Below are positions 9,461-20,980 of a DNA stretch of 64,000 bases, piece by piece; the first letter of the stretch is position 1, and every line of letters starts with the position of its first letter. The stretch is from assembly GCA_003024175.1 (NCBI GenBank), contig MDYQ01000044.1, positions 62,001 through 126,000 of the forward strand, given 5' to 3'. The notes under the pieces are model-generated. The model worked only from the letters and a program-made list of their open reading frames with translations, did no database searches and had not been told where the DNA came from. The DNA comes from Planoprotostelium fungivorum (lineage: Eukaryota; Evosea; Variosea; Cavosteliida; Cavosteliaceae). A program made the position numbers and the translations under genes.

Positions 9461-12271
9461 TCACTTCCCAACGTCCGTTCTCTTCGCCTGCGGGAACCCC
9501 TGCGGCAACCCGACGGCCCCCACCCCCTCCCTCTTCTTCCTCCTCAGCTTCTTCCACGTCCCCGCCTCGTAGTTCATCTCGAAGACAATGTGCTCCGCCA
9601 CCATCTGCCCCGACTCTGGCTCTTGCTTCCTCTCAAAGTGTATGACGATCTGTCGTATGGGCCCAGATAGAGGGTCTGGATTCTGACGGTTACCCGAGAG
9701 AAAGGACTGGATGAGGTGGCGGTTCTCGGCGGTGAGCATGTTCGTACTGTCTTCGAAGAGGTCGTTGAGGGTGGAGGGTTGTTTGGGTGGGGGGGTGAGG
9801 GTGGGGCGAGGGGGGTGGGTGGTTGGGGGAGCCTGAGGGGGTCAGTCATCAAGTGATGAGAAAGTGTCATGAAGCGATGAAGTGTCATGAAGTGATGAGT
9901 GTGTCATGAAGTGATGAGAAAGTGTGTCATGGAGGTGATGAGAGTGTGTCATGAAGGTGATGAGAAAGTGTGTCACGATCATCACCTGCGGTGGAGGTGT
10001 CGATGTCTTCACTGGATTGAAGTGATACACTGGAGTGCCCGCGGCCTGCGGCCTCACCCCACCCACGTTGGGTTGCACCACGGCACCCGGCCGGTTCATC
10101 TGTCCCACGTTCCCAACGCCCAGATTGATATTGCTCGTTCCCAACGGATTTCCCAGGAGAAAGTTTCCCACGGGAGCCGTTCCCGGGAAATTATTTACGC
10201 TGGTGACGGGGCTGGCTGCAGCGTTGACGTTCGCGACAGGCGACGGAAACGGAGACGATGTCTTAACTGCCAGGCCGGCCGAATTTACGCCCACCACCGG
10301 TTGCCTCCGTATGGCTTTGATGCCTCCGGCTGGGACGGCCAGGGAACCTTCGGACGTCAATTTGACGTCGTACGTACCGATACGTACCGGGTTGGATGAC
10401 GATGGGTTTGATGGGTGATGTGGCGGAAGATTTTACGGAATAACCTGGAACAGCTGCAGTTGGGAAGCCAGGGGCCTGGCCCGTGTTGAGTCTCTTGCTG
10501 GGTGGTTCCTGAGAAAAATGAGACGAAATTTTTTTTCGAAATGTCTCACGTCTACACTGTTGTAGAGGGAGGGATCTGAAGGATCGATGTCTTCTCCGGC
10601 TTCGAGTCTTCTCTTGAGTTCGTTCATGTCAGTTGCCGTGGTGATGCCTTTGATCTTCTTCTCTTCTCCCTTTTTCATTTTGGCGGCCTTGATATCGAGT
10701 CAAGATGATGATGGTGATGGGTGTGATCACCATCCTCTGTTGTTTCGCTTCTTCTTTCTCTAATTTCTTCTTCTCTTTTTCTTCTTGCTTTCGGTTCCTC
10801 TCTTCTATCTTCTTTTCCTTCTCCTCTTCTTTCTCTCTTCTCTTCCTCTCTCTATCATCCACACCTTTGTCATCGTCATCATCTCCATCACGATGATCAC
10901 GATCATGATCACGATGATCACGATCATGATCACGATGATCTCGATCATCGCGATCACGATGATCAACTCACCCTTCGTAACGATTGGCTTCTTCGGTTGA
11001 GGTTGAGCGAGCGCCACCGCTTCATTCATGTCGATGACCATCGATTTCTTCTTCAAATCAACCACTCCACGACTGGTCTTCAAGCCCCCACTGGCTCTGA
11101 ACGAAGCGTTCACGCCGGACGGCGTGGTGGGTGCTTCACCCTCTGACTGAGAGAACGAGGGAGGAGCGTTCTGTGAACGATTCAGAGTCTCCACGGATCG
11201 TTCTCTGAACGGTCGAGGAGGTGGCGTCAATTTGACAGGCTCCGGTGGGCGTAGATCTGAGACAGATGAGATTGGGAGACGCATTTTGGCGGGAAAAAAT
11301 TGAGAGACGGATTTTGGCGGGGAAAAATTGGGACGTATACAAGGATACTCACCGTCTCTGGATTTCATCTTGCGGATGTCGGTCTTGGGTAGAGAGGGAG
11401 CCGCGAAATCCTTCTTCAGTTGAAAGTGTGTGGTGGGCTGCTCTTGTGTTCGGTACAGTTTGTGACTGAGGTATCGCGTTTCGAGAGGGAAGAATTTGAT
11501 GTCGCCAAGATTCGAATGGGCTGAGAGACGTCAGGTGGGCATGATGGGATCACATGAGATGAGCACCTGACATGATGGCCTCTTGCACTTCTTTGAATTG
11601 AGGATCCTTCAGTTCCAACTCGGTTTGCTTACGGCTGCGTCTTCCGTCGTTTGTCTGATGGAGATTAGGAAGAGATGGAAATGATGTGATTTCGTGACGA
11701 GATGAGAAGACAAAGCAGGGAGAGGGAGAAAAGACGATACGGTTCATCTTGGAAATAGACGACGAACGAACATGGTGATGTCCGATGGATAATGAATGTA
11801 TGGAGATGGGATGGTACTCACTTGTTCTTGACCTGATGGTAATATCTGATTGACGATTTCAGATACGATTCTGACCCAATCATCTTCGTCATTGTCCACG
11901 CCCAATTTCAACAGAGTTTGAATGTGGCCACCTTCCATGTAATCTGCCAATTGTTTCTTTCTCAGAGTGAGAAAGGAGAATAAGACCTTCAATTTGATGG
12001 ATGGATCCAGCTGTGTTTCGTTAGCATTCGATGCATCCATATCGTCGTATCTGATGGATAAACAGAGTATGCAACGCACCAATTGAAATTTAGTCGTAAA
12101 TTTGGACGGTTGAGCTGCCGTTGCCACCTGGTCTGCCAGCTGAGATAATGCATCCAGACTCAAAACGGCTCCTATTCGATCAGAAGTCCAATCTCCATCT
12201 TTATATTGCTGTAGATAATGGACGATGTCGCGATCCGCTCCACTCTTGAGCATGATATGCTGAAATGACAT
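9461..12271 (-). CDS. NELFA: NELF-A, negative elongation factor subunit A
   Basis: About nine exons. The preferred start is ATG 12269-12271. The N-terminal helical domain aligns with animal NELF-A: HYLQQYKDGDWTSDRIGAVL, then DPSIKLKVLFSFLTLRKKQL and DDWVRIVSEIVNQILPSG. Next come ETRYLSHKL and HFQLKK, and the KKSMVIDMNEA segment, which match the HDAg-like region. A long low-complexity middle follows (Lys/Glu coiled region near 10700-10860; Pro/Asn-rich stretch near 9990-10360). The C-terminus is the diagnostic NELF-A tail: FLSGNRQNPDPLSG and HIVFEMNYEAGTWKKLRR. NELF with DSIF holds promoter-proximal RNA polymerase II in a paused state in the nucleus. The identity is strong at both ends; the middle exon borders are approximate. 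Confidence 0.87.
10889..10951. repeat. 21-nt intronic repeat rich in GATC palindromes
   Basis: CACGATGATCACGATCATGAT occurs twice exactly (10889-10909 and 10910-10930), followed by a third decayed unit. Each unit holds overlapping TGATCA and GATCATGATC palindromes. It lies in a NELF-A intron. Confidence 0.85.
11284..11325. repeat. NELFA: Tandem pair of TTTTGGCGGGAAA-like sites in NELF-A intron
   Basis: ATTTTGGCGGGAAAAA (from 11283) is repeated 28 bases later as ATTTTGGCGGGGAAAA. Both match the E2F/DP consensus TTTSSCGC. They lie inside the transcribed NELF-A region, so they may be an internal regulatory element or a simple 28-nt duplication. Confidence 0.6.
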
Positions 12272-12311
12272 CACCTCATGTGGTTGCAACTTGAAAAACG
12301 GCTCAGAAAAT

Positions 12312-12325
12312 TCGCGCCAAATTTT
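12312..12325. promoter_or_regulatory. E2F-like site upstream of NELF-A
   Basis: TTCGCGCCAAATTT (TTTGGCGCGAA on the minus strand) lies about 40 bases before the NELF-A ATG and fits the E2F/DP core TTTSGCGC. Assigned from consensus only. Confidence 0.4.
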
Positions 12326-12466
12326 ATTCGAAGATGGAGAGGCCGCAATCGGTCTGCGTCAGGTAGCATCATCTCGCAGATACCTATAATCCCAGACGAG
12401 AAGAGACAAATTGTGACATGGACATTTATTTGCACTATGAACAAAGATGGTGTTCGACGTTCAAGA

Positions 12467-14074
12467 TCAATACGATCTGGACAAAAGACGGAGTGAATTG
12501 ATCAACCAGTAGCTCTCAGAGAAAGCAGAAGGGTTATTGGCCACATAAGTGGTACAAGTGCCTCCGCACTGCGATGCAAATACGGCGCCAGCCCAATCTC
12601 CACAGAAAGTGATCTGTCTCTTCATCAGCTCTTCGAAACACCCCATCAACTCGATGAACTCACATCAAAGATGATGTTCTGTGGACCAAAGTGGCTGGAG
12701 GGACAGTTGTTGCCGATGGGTGTGGAAGAGTCAGGGACTGGCCAGGAGCAAGGATTAGGACTGCCACTGAGAAGGTCTGATGGATACTGACCCTTGGGAA
12801 AGAACCACACCTGTCCCAGTGTCACGTTGTGAGACGAAGAGAAGAGAAAGAAGAGAGCAGCACCTTGATGGCGTCGGACGACCTCTCCATGACATAAGCG
12901 CCACCACCTGCAGAGTTGAAGTTGGTGCCGTAGCTGTTCGACCTGTGGATATCTCAGCCATCAACAACGATGTAGACGGACTCACTTGGTCACAGTGACT
13001 CCACAACCGGCGTTATCTGTTGCAACGACATCACAGTTACTTCCAGTAGAAGTACCCGTCATATTTCTCGTTCCCGAGATGGTACAGCCAGTGTTCGTGT
13101 GCAGAGTGACTTGATTCGTCTCTCCGTTGTTGACACCCTCGATGATATCGATCTCTATCAGCTTCCTTCAGCATCTCCCATCATCTAAATGTCTCTGTCA
13201 CCTCCGTTGTAAGGCCAGTTGGTTCCTACGGTCCAGAACGCGGGCCAAGAGCCACAGACAGAGCCAGGCATGTGATCGAGGTCAAGAATGACCAATCCAG
13301 TCGTGAAGCTCGTCTTGGATGAGATTCGGACGGCAGACCTTCCGCTGGCCTGCACGTTCGTGTGATCGACTCCCATGTACACTTGATCACCAGAGACACT
13401 GATCAGTCCGTCGTTCTCTGCGGTCGTCTGATCGACAAACTTGACGAAGCCGTTCGTGGGATCAGCGGCCGTGAAGAAGTCAAACTGTCACTTGTCTTCA
13501 GCTTCTTCCTCCTCTCGGAAAGCGACGAGTGATGATGGAAGAGAGATGAAGATGACTCACTTGATTGAAGAAGTTGCTTCCGGACCATTTCTGTTCGTTA
13601 CTGTAGGCACAAGCAGATGCGGATGAGGAGGTGGTGGTGGGTGTCTTTGTGGTAGTCGTGGCAGCTTTCGTGGTAGACGTGGCAGCTTTGGTAGTAGAGG
13701 TGGTGGATTTGGAAGCGGCAGGGACTGGTCCCGCGTTCACGCCTTGAGTTCCACCACTGCTGGTGCTACTGCCTGAGCTCGTGGTGCTGCTGGCAGCACC
13801 GTAGACCAACTTGCCGTTGGAGCAGTGGTATACGCTGGAGGAGTAGCACGCACCGTTGCATGCTTGAAAGTTGACGGGACACAACATGAGGCCTCCACTC
13901 ACATCGGTGACGCATGAGTATTGTCCAGATTTATAGCACGCTCCGTTACTGTCCGAGAGTCAACGTGATGGTTCAGAAGAGGTAGAGGTGTGAGACTCAC
14001 CAGCTGCTCTCTCCACTTCCACAAGCGGCAGCCGTGGTGAAGATGATGGCAATGAAAATGAGGTACAGTTTCAT
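12467..14074 (-). CDS. Secreted GH16 beta-glucanase with CBM52-like modules
   Basis: About seven exons; start ATG 14072-14074. A signal peptide (LYLIFIAIIFTTAAACG) is followed by two short Cys-rich modules with CYKSGQYSC and CNGACYSSSVYHCSNGKL, which resemble CBM52 modules of fungal endo-1,3-beta-glucanases. A Ser/Thr-rich linker with repeated STTKAAT, probably O-glycosylated, comes next. The catalytic domain is GH16 of the fungal MLG1-like group: LDLDHMPGSVCGSWPAFWTV, then the active-site motif EIDIIEGVNNGE with nucleophile and acid/base Glu, both present. The C-terminus includes CGDWAGAVFASQCGGTC. The enzyme should hydrolyse beta-1,3(4)-glucans of fungal or algal walls outside the cell or in a food vacuole, which fits a predatory amoeba. 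Exon borders between 12650 and 13400 are approximate. Confidence 0.87.
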
Positions 14075-14517
14075 CTCGATGAAAGAGTTGGTACAAGTTG
14101 GAGAGAAGAGGGAAGGTCTGCTCGATCTCCTGACCGAAGGATAATGATTTTCGTTCTCTCAAAGCCATCTCCCCACGTCTCGCGGTCGTTGCGGGGCTAA
14201 TGCTCTTGAGACCTGAAGACCATCCATCATAGAATAAAGCATCTATCATAGTTGAGATAAAGAATCCATTCAAATCTTTTGGGCGATCGGGTGATCACCC
14301 CGACATCATCTTCGTGAAGCGTTTGTGACGGTCTACGATCATCGGAAAATTTCAATCTCCGTCAACAATAGATCATCATTTTTCTTTTATTCTCTCGCCA
14401 GAGCTTGGGTAGAAGCTTGATGGTATTGGCTGAGAAGAACTCCTCAGGATCTCAACCATCGCTGTTGTTCGACCATTCAGAAGGACCACTCTCTATTACA
14501 GAGAGACGGCCATTGAG
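14075..14517. other. Intergenic stretch upstream of GH16 and Ser/Asp-repeat genes
   Basis: Divergent upstream region. It contains a 12-nt perfect palindrome GGGTGATCACCC at 14289-14300. An open frame from ATG 14421 (33 codons) and a second open frame running into ATG 14518 could hold an extra 5' exon, but I cannot decide. Confidence 0.35.
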
Positions 14518-15134
14518 ATGAAAGTGAGTGCTTCACCTTAGGAGGTGCCCTGACTGGCCACACAGCGGGGGTCGCCAGATTCTTCCGATGAAGAGATTTA
14601 CTCGAAGAAGAGGAAGATGTGAGACGACCCAAGGAGAACAGCAGCTCAGATTCAGAAGATGAATTCAAGACGAGGAAACCAAACCGAGGAAGGATCAGCT
14701 CGAAGATGACAGAAAGCTCCTCTGCATCTCGGAAGCCCGTGTCCAGAAGAAGCAGCCGTAGAGGTGGGCCACGCTCGAGAACTGTAGGGGGTTCTGACTC
14801 CGAGGATGAAGCCGAGCCACGGAAGAGGAGCTGCGAAGACTCCTCTGACTCGGATGAGTATGTCAAGTCACCAAAGAGGAGCTATAGGAGAAACAGTGCT
14901 GCCTCGAAGAGAGACACTTCTTCTGAATCAGAAGAGTCTGTTCACAAGAAGAAGACTAGACGCCCGACCAAAGCTGCAGTCAGGAGAGCCAAGAATACCA
15001 CTTCCTCTGACTCTGAAGACGAGAGACGAAACAGCTACAAGGAGAAGAGCAGGAGAGGTAGATATACAAAGAAGGATAGCAGCTCCGATAGCGAAGAGGA
15101 GATCAAGCGTAAGCCCCGAAAGCGGCGGTCGTAG
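14518..15134 (+). CDS. Ser/Asp-rich and Arg/Lys-rich repeat protein
   Basis: My model joins 14518-14523, 14566-14618 and 14642-15134 into 183 residues with all junctions in phase. The first intron has a GTGAGT donor; the second would be only 23 nt. The protein is low complexity throughout: acidic Ser clusters of casein-kinase-2 type (PDSSDEE, SSDSEDE, SDSEDEAEPR, SSDSEEE) alternate with basic runs (SRRSSRRGG, KKKTRRPTK, KRKPRKRRS). The same SSDSE signature appears on both sides of the proposed 23-nt intron in two different frames, which is why I join them. Composition suggests a nuclear or nucleolar disordered protein. No known family. The 5' end is uncertain. Confidence 0.6.
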
Positions 15135-15219
15135 AGGCAAGAGAAACGACACGGAGTCAGACTCTTCCTCAGAGATCTGCGACAAAAGAGACCAACGAGA
15201 AAGATGAAAACACGTTGGT

Positions 15220-16474
15220 TCACAAACTCTCTTCATTTACAGTTTCTACTCCTTTTCTCATCAACGAAAGGAAATCATCGATCTCATTGGTTTCTATCCT
15301 GGGCACTTCTTCCTCTTCCTTTCGTTTGTCCTTGACCTCTTGCCCTTTACCCTTCGTTCTCCTCTTCTGAATCATGGCCAGACGGTTCTCTTTCTCTCTC
15401 TTCTTCGTGTCCTTCTGATTTTCTGTCGCTCTCCTTCCTTGTCTGTTCAACGTCAGATGATGATGGTGCGATGATATGATGATGTGATGATGGTGGAGGT
15501 GATGATGATCGTGTTATGACGATCGTGCGACAGTTGAGTCGAAGAAGATGATGCATGTGATGGTGATGACCCACATGGTCTCCGCTTCGATGATAGAAGC
15601 CATTCGTATCCTCTCTCTCTTCGCCTCTTCGGCCATTCTCTCACGATCCGCCTGCATCCGTCAGAACCATGATCATCATCACGTGTGTCCATGTTCATTA
15701 GATCACCTCTTCTTCCCATGTTCTTCTGTCTTCTTCGATGGACATGTCGGCTGATACCATGGACACTCGACTCCGATTTGTTTCTAAAGAATATCGTGGG
15801 TGTGTGTCTGTTCAGAATCAGCCTCGCTGATCATGATGTAAAATAAATTGATTTTTCGGAGGATTTATTTCTCACCTCGATCATCGTATTGCTTCTGCTC
15901 GAAATCCACCATCGGTCCGTCATCATCATATCTCGCAGTGGACAGAGTGTTGGGATCTAGACTTTCTCCTCTCTCTTCTCACGATCAGTCTTCTCATCGG
16001 ACAGATCACATCGACTCACGCATGCGATTATAGAGCTCCTCCTTCTCTCTCAACCTCTGGTCGACTTTTTGTAAACTGGGCTCTCCCTCTTCGGAATAAT
16101 CTAACGCATCTCTCTCTGCTCTCGACTGTACACCTGTATACAGGTGAGTCTGAGTCGATTAGAAATGAGGCTTTCACCTTTGTTTAATGAGAGAGGTTTG
16201 CCTTTGGCAATTCCAACGCCGATATATTGAGACTCTTCCAGCTTAGATTTGGCCGTACCGATCTTATACGATTAGAACTGTCGATGTTAATCCGTATTAC
16301 CTTGGCTTGCTTTCCGGTGAGTCGTTTCGTGTCTTGTTCTGCCTCTAAGACGACAGCGTTCAATCCGACCATCTAATTAGAACGCATCAGATGACGGAAC
16401 GATTGCAAACGTGTGAGGCTCACCGTGGATGCAGATACACCTGTGATAGCGTTTCTCTTCCTCCAGAGTGCCAT
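15220..16474 (-). CDS. CCDC174: CCDC174-like nuclear coiled-coil protein
   Basis: About seven short exons starting at ATG 16472-16474. The first exons encode WRKRNAITGVSAST, VGLNAVVLEAEQDTKRLTGK and KSKLEESQYIGVGIAKGKPL. The next carries VQSRAERDALDY and QRLREKEELYNRM, then DDDGPMVDFEQKQYDD. The order and spacing of the RAE(R/K)DA, KxELYxxM and VDFxQK motifs match animal CCDC174, a nuclear protein linked to RNA processing. The C-terminus is Lys/Arg/Glu-rich and ends FLSLMRKGVETVNEESL. It ends 85 bp from the converging Ser/Asp-repeat gene. Identity is good, but exons near 15600-15900 are approximate. Confidence 0.72.
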
Positions 16475-16563
16475 CTCTGATTATATGTATGCGATGTGAT
16501 GTGTGGTGAAAAAATGAAAATGTTCTGTCGTGGAAAAGATCAATCACATCATATCACATCACC

Positions 16564-17109
16564 ATGACGTCAGGACCTTCTGTTATTCACCTACTCGATT
16601 TAGCTATCACTCTACAGAGTCAGAGGATTCGATCGTACCATCACTTCCAACTGTGAGCTCGATCGATGAATGTGGCTCACATCGATGCAGAGGGTTTAAG
16701 AAGATGATGGAAGACAGTAACGAGAGTATCTATCAGACTATCTGTGCACAAGTCACACAAGACTTCAATAACATTTCAAAGAAGATGAATGAGACAGAGA
16801 CGCTGCTGATCGAAAGTGGACGTGAAGACCTGGGTAGGACAGTCCGCTCTCTTCAGAACTTCGAGAAGGAAAAGTTGAAGCTGACCGTCAACTATCAAAT
16901 CACGGCCAAGAAGAGTGTCGTAGCAGAAGGGGAAGAGGAAGACCCAGTCGTAGAGAGACAGGTCGGTTTCGTGTTGTGAAACTCGATCGTCATCTCGATT
17001 GACACAGGATCAGAAGTCGGAGATGATGAAAGAATTGCATCACGTGGAAGATGAGATCGTTCAACTCATCGAAGAGTTGAAAGAAGTCAAATTCGATTTA
17101 CAAGAGTGA
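16564..17109 (+). CDS. REX1B-domain protein (required for excision 1-B)
   Basis: Three exons (16564-16652, 16691-16961, 17008-17109) join in phase to 153 residues. The N-terminal half gives LLDLAITLQSQRIRSYHHFQ, then IYQTICAQVTQDFNNISKKM and DLGRTVRSLQNFEKEKLKLT. That is the REX1-B pattern of an LQ-x-R-x-x-x-Y start and a closing LQ-x-x-E-x-x-KL-x-LT. REX1B was found in Chlamydomonas as a gene needed for DNA excision repair; its biochemical role is unknown. The last exon is an acidic helix (MKELHHVEDEIVQLIEELKE). Small, helical, probably nuclear. Confidence 0.8.
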
Positions 17110-17200
17110 GATCATATCCCATCCATCTTTCATCTGCTAACATCATCACAGATCACAATGATGCATCACGAAAAGACACGACGAACGAAGAGGACCTTCT

Positions 17201-19100
17201 TTAATGCTTGGGAACCATTCCAATGTAGTTGAAAGGAGTGATGACGTAAAGCTCTTCCTTGACGCTCTGTCCCACCTCTAGCTCATCGATAAATCTCTTC
17301 ATCACGTCGCTGTTCATCTTCTCCCCCGTTCTCGTCAATTTCTTCAACGCTTCGTATGGGTTTGGATAAGCTTCCCTTCTCAGTATCGTCTGAATGGCCT
17401 CAGCGACCACGGCCCAGTTGTCCTCTAAATCAGCCTCTATGGCCTGCTGGTTGAGGACAATCTTGTTGAGTCCCCTCTTTAGAGAAGACATAGAGATGAG
17501 AATGTGACCCAGCGGAACACCCAAGTTACGCAGTACGGTGGAATCGGTGAGGTCTCGTTGTAGACGGGAGATGGGAAGTTTCGAGCTGAGGTGATCGAGG
17601 AGGGCGTTGGCGACGCCGAGGTTGCCTTCTGCGTTTTCAAAGTCGATGGGGTTGACTGATGATGATTTCAGAATCATGATGGTGGAGACGATCAAGATGA
17701 TCTTCATCTTGATGAAGATGTGGAATATGATGATGGGTGATGATGATGATGTCATCACGAACAGGGTGGATGATGATGATGATGATGATCACATGTATGG
17801 ATGATGTGTTTGTCACCTTTGTGGGGCATGGCTGATGATCCAACTTCGTTCGCGACGATCTTCTGCTTGAAGTAGTTCATGGAGATGTACTGCCACACGT
17901 CCTTGCAGAAACCCAAGAGAATCGTGTTGATCCTCTTCAGATTGTCACAGATATCGGCGATGTTGTCGTAGTGACTGATCTGTGTGGTCCACTGCTCTCT
18001 CACCAGGCCCAACTTTTCGATCACAAATTGGTTGGCAAAGTCGATCCAATTTACCGAAGGGAAGGCTACCTGTCCACATCATCAGTCGTGATGGTGATGA
18101 GAGATTCTCATCGTCATGAAGCGAGGGAAAGACGAGTCACGTGATCTCATCGGGGGTGGAAAATCGATTGAAATCTCACCTTGTGGGCGTTGAAGCCTCC
18201 GGTGGCTCCTCCAAATTTAGCCTCGTAGGCCTGGCCCTTCAGCGTCTTCATCTGCCTCTCGAGACGGTCTACAAAGACGTAGAATTCCTTTCCGACACGT
18301 GTGGGTGTGGCGGGCTGTCCATGAGTGTGAGCCAACATGGGAATGTCCATCCATTGAACGGCCAACTATATTTGTGTCAACATCAGCATCATCACATTAT
18401 GATTGTGGATGGAATCATGATGAATGAGATGGTATCAGACGATGACATCGAGATGTGGAGAGATATTTACCGTCTTGATCTCCTTGATGAGAGATTCGTA
18501 AGAAGGAACGATGAGTTGTGTCATTCCCTCCTTGAAAGAGAGGGGAATGCAAGTGTTGTTGATGTCCTGACTGGTCAAGGCGAAGTGAATGAATTCAGAG
18601 TATTGAGTCAAGCCTGCGGCGGTCATCTTCTCCTTGATCCAATATTCGACAGCCTGTCATTACGGTCGATCTTTTGTACGTGTGATTCACACAATGATTG
18701 AGATGATTACCTTCAGATCGTGGTTTGTGACCTTTTCGATGTCTTTGACTCGCTTGGCATCCTCTTCTGAGAAGTTTGTGGCCCAAGAACGAAGAATGGG
18801 GAATGTTTCTGCCTTGTTGAGGCCGCTCAATCCTTTGATCTCATCACACTCAGCCAGGGCGATGAAATATTCGATCTGAGACGACAGTCAGGACATTCTG
18901 CGATCCAAAGTATGTCTGGTGTTACCTCTACACGAACACGGTATGAAATGAGTCCAAATTCGGAGAAGAATTTGGAGAGGGCAGAAGTCTTGTCAGAGTA
19001 CCTGAGAGAGTGAAAGTCAATCATAACATCAATACAACAATTCTAATGCTTACCTTCCATCGATAGGTCCGATTGCGGTTAGAGGTGTGACGCCAGACAT
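17201..19100 (-). CDS. ADSL: Adenylosuccinate lyase, E. coli PurB-like type
   Basis: Seven or so exons from ATG 19098-19100 (MSGVTPLTAIGPIDGRYSDK) to TAA at 17201. Conserved blocks run the full length: TNHDLKAVEYWIKEK, EFIHFALTSQDINN, AHTHGQPATPTRVGKE, the family signature GSSAMPHKVNPIDFEN, and QRDLTDSTVLRNLGVPLGH. Catalytic His (THGQPATP) and the mobile-loop Ser (GSS) are present. The enzyme cleaves SAICAR and adenylosuccinate, releasing fumarate in purine synthesis. The sequence is much closer to E. coli PurB than to the animal ADSL type. One intron (near 17640-17820) is rich in GAT repeats. Start codon lies close to that of the divergent P2X gene. Confidence 0.93.
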
Positions 19101-19205
19101 GTTGCTCTGATGAATGTGATTGAGAACTTCTCAAAGATGAGAAAAAACAACGAGGCACTTGGACTTTTTCTTTCACATGAGAAATTCACCCACAGCGATC
19201 TAATC

Positions 19206-20980
19206 ATGCCCGTAACGTATGCCACCGAGAAGACGATGGTGATACGATCACCACTGTTGGTCACCATCCGATTTATCTTTTTCCTTCTCATCGGTGCGTA
19301 TATCGTGTGGCTCCTCTTCTTTCGTGCGGGTTATCAGCAGATCTATTACGGCACCGGTTTTACATCCATAAAGACGAAGGGTGTTGCATTCGAAAATGAG
19401 ACACAATCGGGTGTTCCCATCATATGGGATCGACACGATACGGGTGAGGGGTGAAGATCAACCTGCGATGTGACGATATATCCAGTTTACCCTCAAAGCG
19501 AGCAGGAAGCTGTATTCATCACGGCCACAACGATTAAGACAGGGCCACAGACCCGATCGATCTGTCCAGAACAACAGGTAAATTCCTCTCCGCGTGAATT
19601 CCCATCGTCTGACGACATACAGTCATGTACGAAGAATGAAGATTGTGCCGTCCTCAATTCCTCCCAGGGATACAACTTGAATAATTGCACGAATGGAAGG
19701 TGCTCATCTCTCATCATCCTCTTTTCCTCTGCCATCGATCGACATGATATCAGCTGTCAAGTGGCCGCATGGTGTCCATTAGAATCGAGCAGCACGAAAC
19801 CACTCCGTCTTCAGAATTTAGAGAGGATGAGAGTGGCCGTGAAGAGTTTTGTAAAATTAGGAGAAGGAGATGAGACATCGAGGTGAAGTTGCATCGTGCA
19901 CCGCAGATTTGAAGAAAAATTGACGACGAAATCTACAGATACACGGCGAAGATAGATGTTCGTGTGAGTGACATCTTGAACAAGTGAGTCACATCACATC
20001 ACATCACCCCGATGATGATGAAACCTCTATAATTCATTATCGATAATATCAATTTAAAAATGAATCAACACTATTTATCGTGAATATCGTATCGAAAACA
20101 CGAACCGAACATTTAAGAAGAGTGATGTGAGTGGATGACACACAAACAGTGCCTCGGTTCCATTGGAAACGCTATACCAAAATGGAACTGTCGTGGCTCT
20201 GATGATATCTTGGGATTGTGACTTTGACTTTGGGAAGAAGAAGCCTTGCGAGGGCCATTTCTCGTACACCAGGGTGAGTCGTGTCCACTTTCATCATCCA
20301 CCATCATCATCATGGAGTTCATCCTCACCTCATCATGATCTTCATCGTGTCATCATCTTCATCTGATTACATACATCGCATGCATTGAAGAGGAGACAGA
20401 TGGACTTCACAGATTCAGACTCTTCGGGCTACAATTTTCGCCACGCGTTACAGTACAAGGTACCCGGGCAGGATGTAACGTACCGAGAACTGACGAAAGT
20501 TTACGGTCTACGACTTCTCATCATCACAGACGGTGATCACCTCTTCGCATCATCATGATCGTCATCATCACTACTTGTCTTCATCGTCATCGCATCTTCA
20601 CTGTCTCATATCATCGCACTCATCATCACTCCATCGTGATGATGAAGACTCACATGAAGCAGCTCGTTACAGAAAGTTCGAGTTCTTCTCTTTCTTCCTC
20701 CAATGTGCCTCCGCTTTCGGTCTCCTGGCCGTGGCTGGCTATCTGACCGACGTCGTCGCCATGTGGTTTCTCCCTGACTCCGTTGAATACAGAAACCAAA
20801 AGTTCATGAACATCGATGCACAAGAGGTGATCTTGTCATCCATCACATCTTTCATCAAATGATGATTACCATCTCGATCATGCGGTGGATGATTGAACTC
20901 ATGCGACACAGATTGAAGTCAGAAGACAGAAGTGGACGGGGGTTTTATCTGACGAGGAGTTGAATAAAGCGTATTTCTAG
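19206..20980 (+). CDS. P2X-type ATP-gated cation channel
   Basis: Multi-exon gene. Preferred start ATG 19206; an in-frame ATG at 19110 would add 32 residues. The N-terminal Y-x-T-x-K motif (YATEKTMVIRS) precedes TM1 (IRFIFFLLIGAYIVWLLFF) and GYQQIYYG. ATP-site lysines lie in IKTKGVAFENET. The ectodomain has WDRHDTVYPQSEQEAVFIT, CTKNEDCAVL, WCPLESSS and WNCDFDFGKKKPC, then SGYNFRHALQYK (the N-F-R site plus a later Lys), YRELTKVYGLRLLI, and TM2 (FGLLAVAGYLTDVVAMWFL). The C-terminal tail is short and ends DEELNKAYF. In Dictyostelium P2X channels act on the contractile vacuole; the same is plausible here. The first intron (about 19445-19489) restores frame between two aligned blocks. Some inner exon borders are approximate. 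Confidence 0.87.

Noticed and set aside
9192-9670. Ser/His/Thr-rich plus-strand frames
   Set aside because: They run through the CATCCATCACAA minisatellite and into NELF-A antisense.
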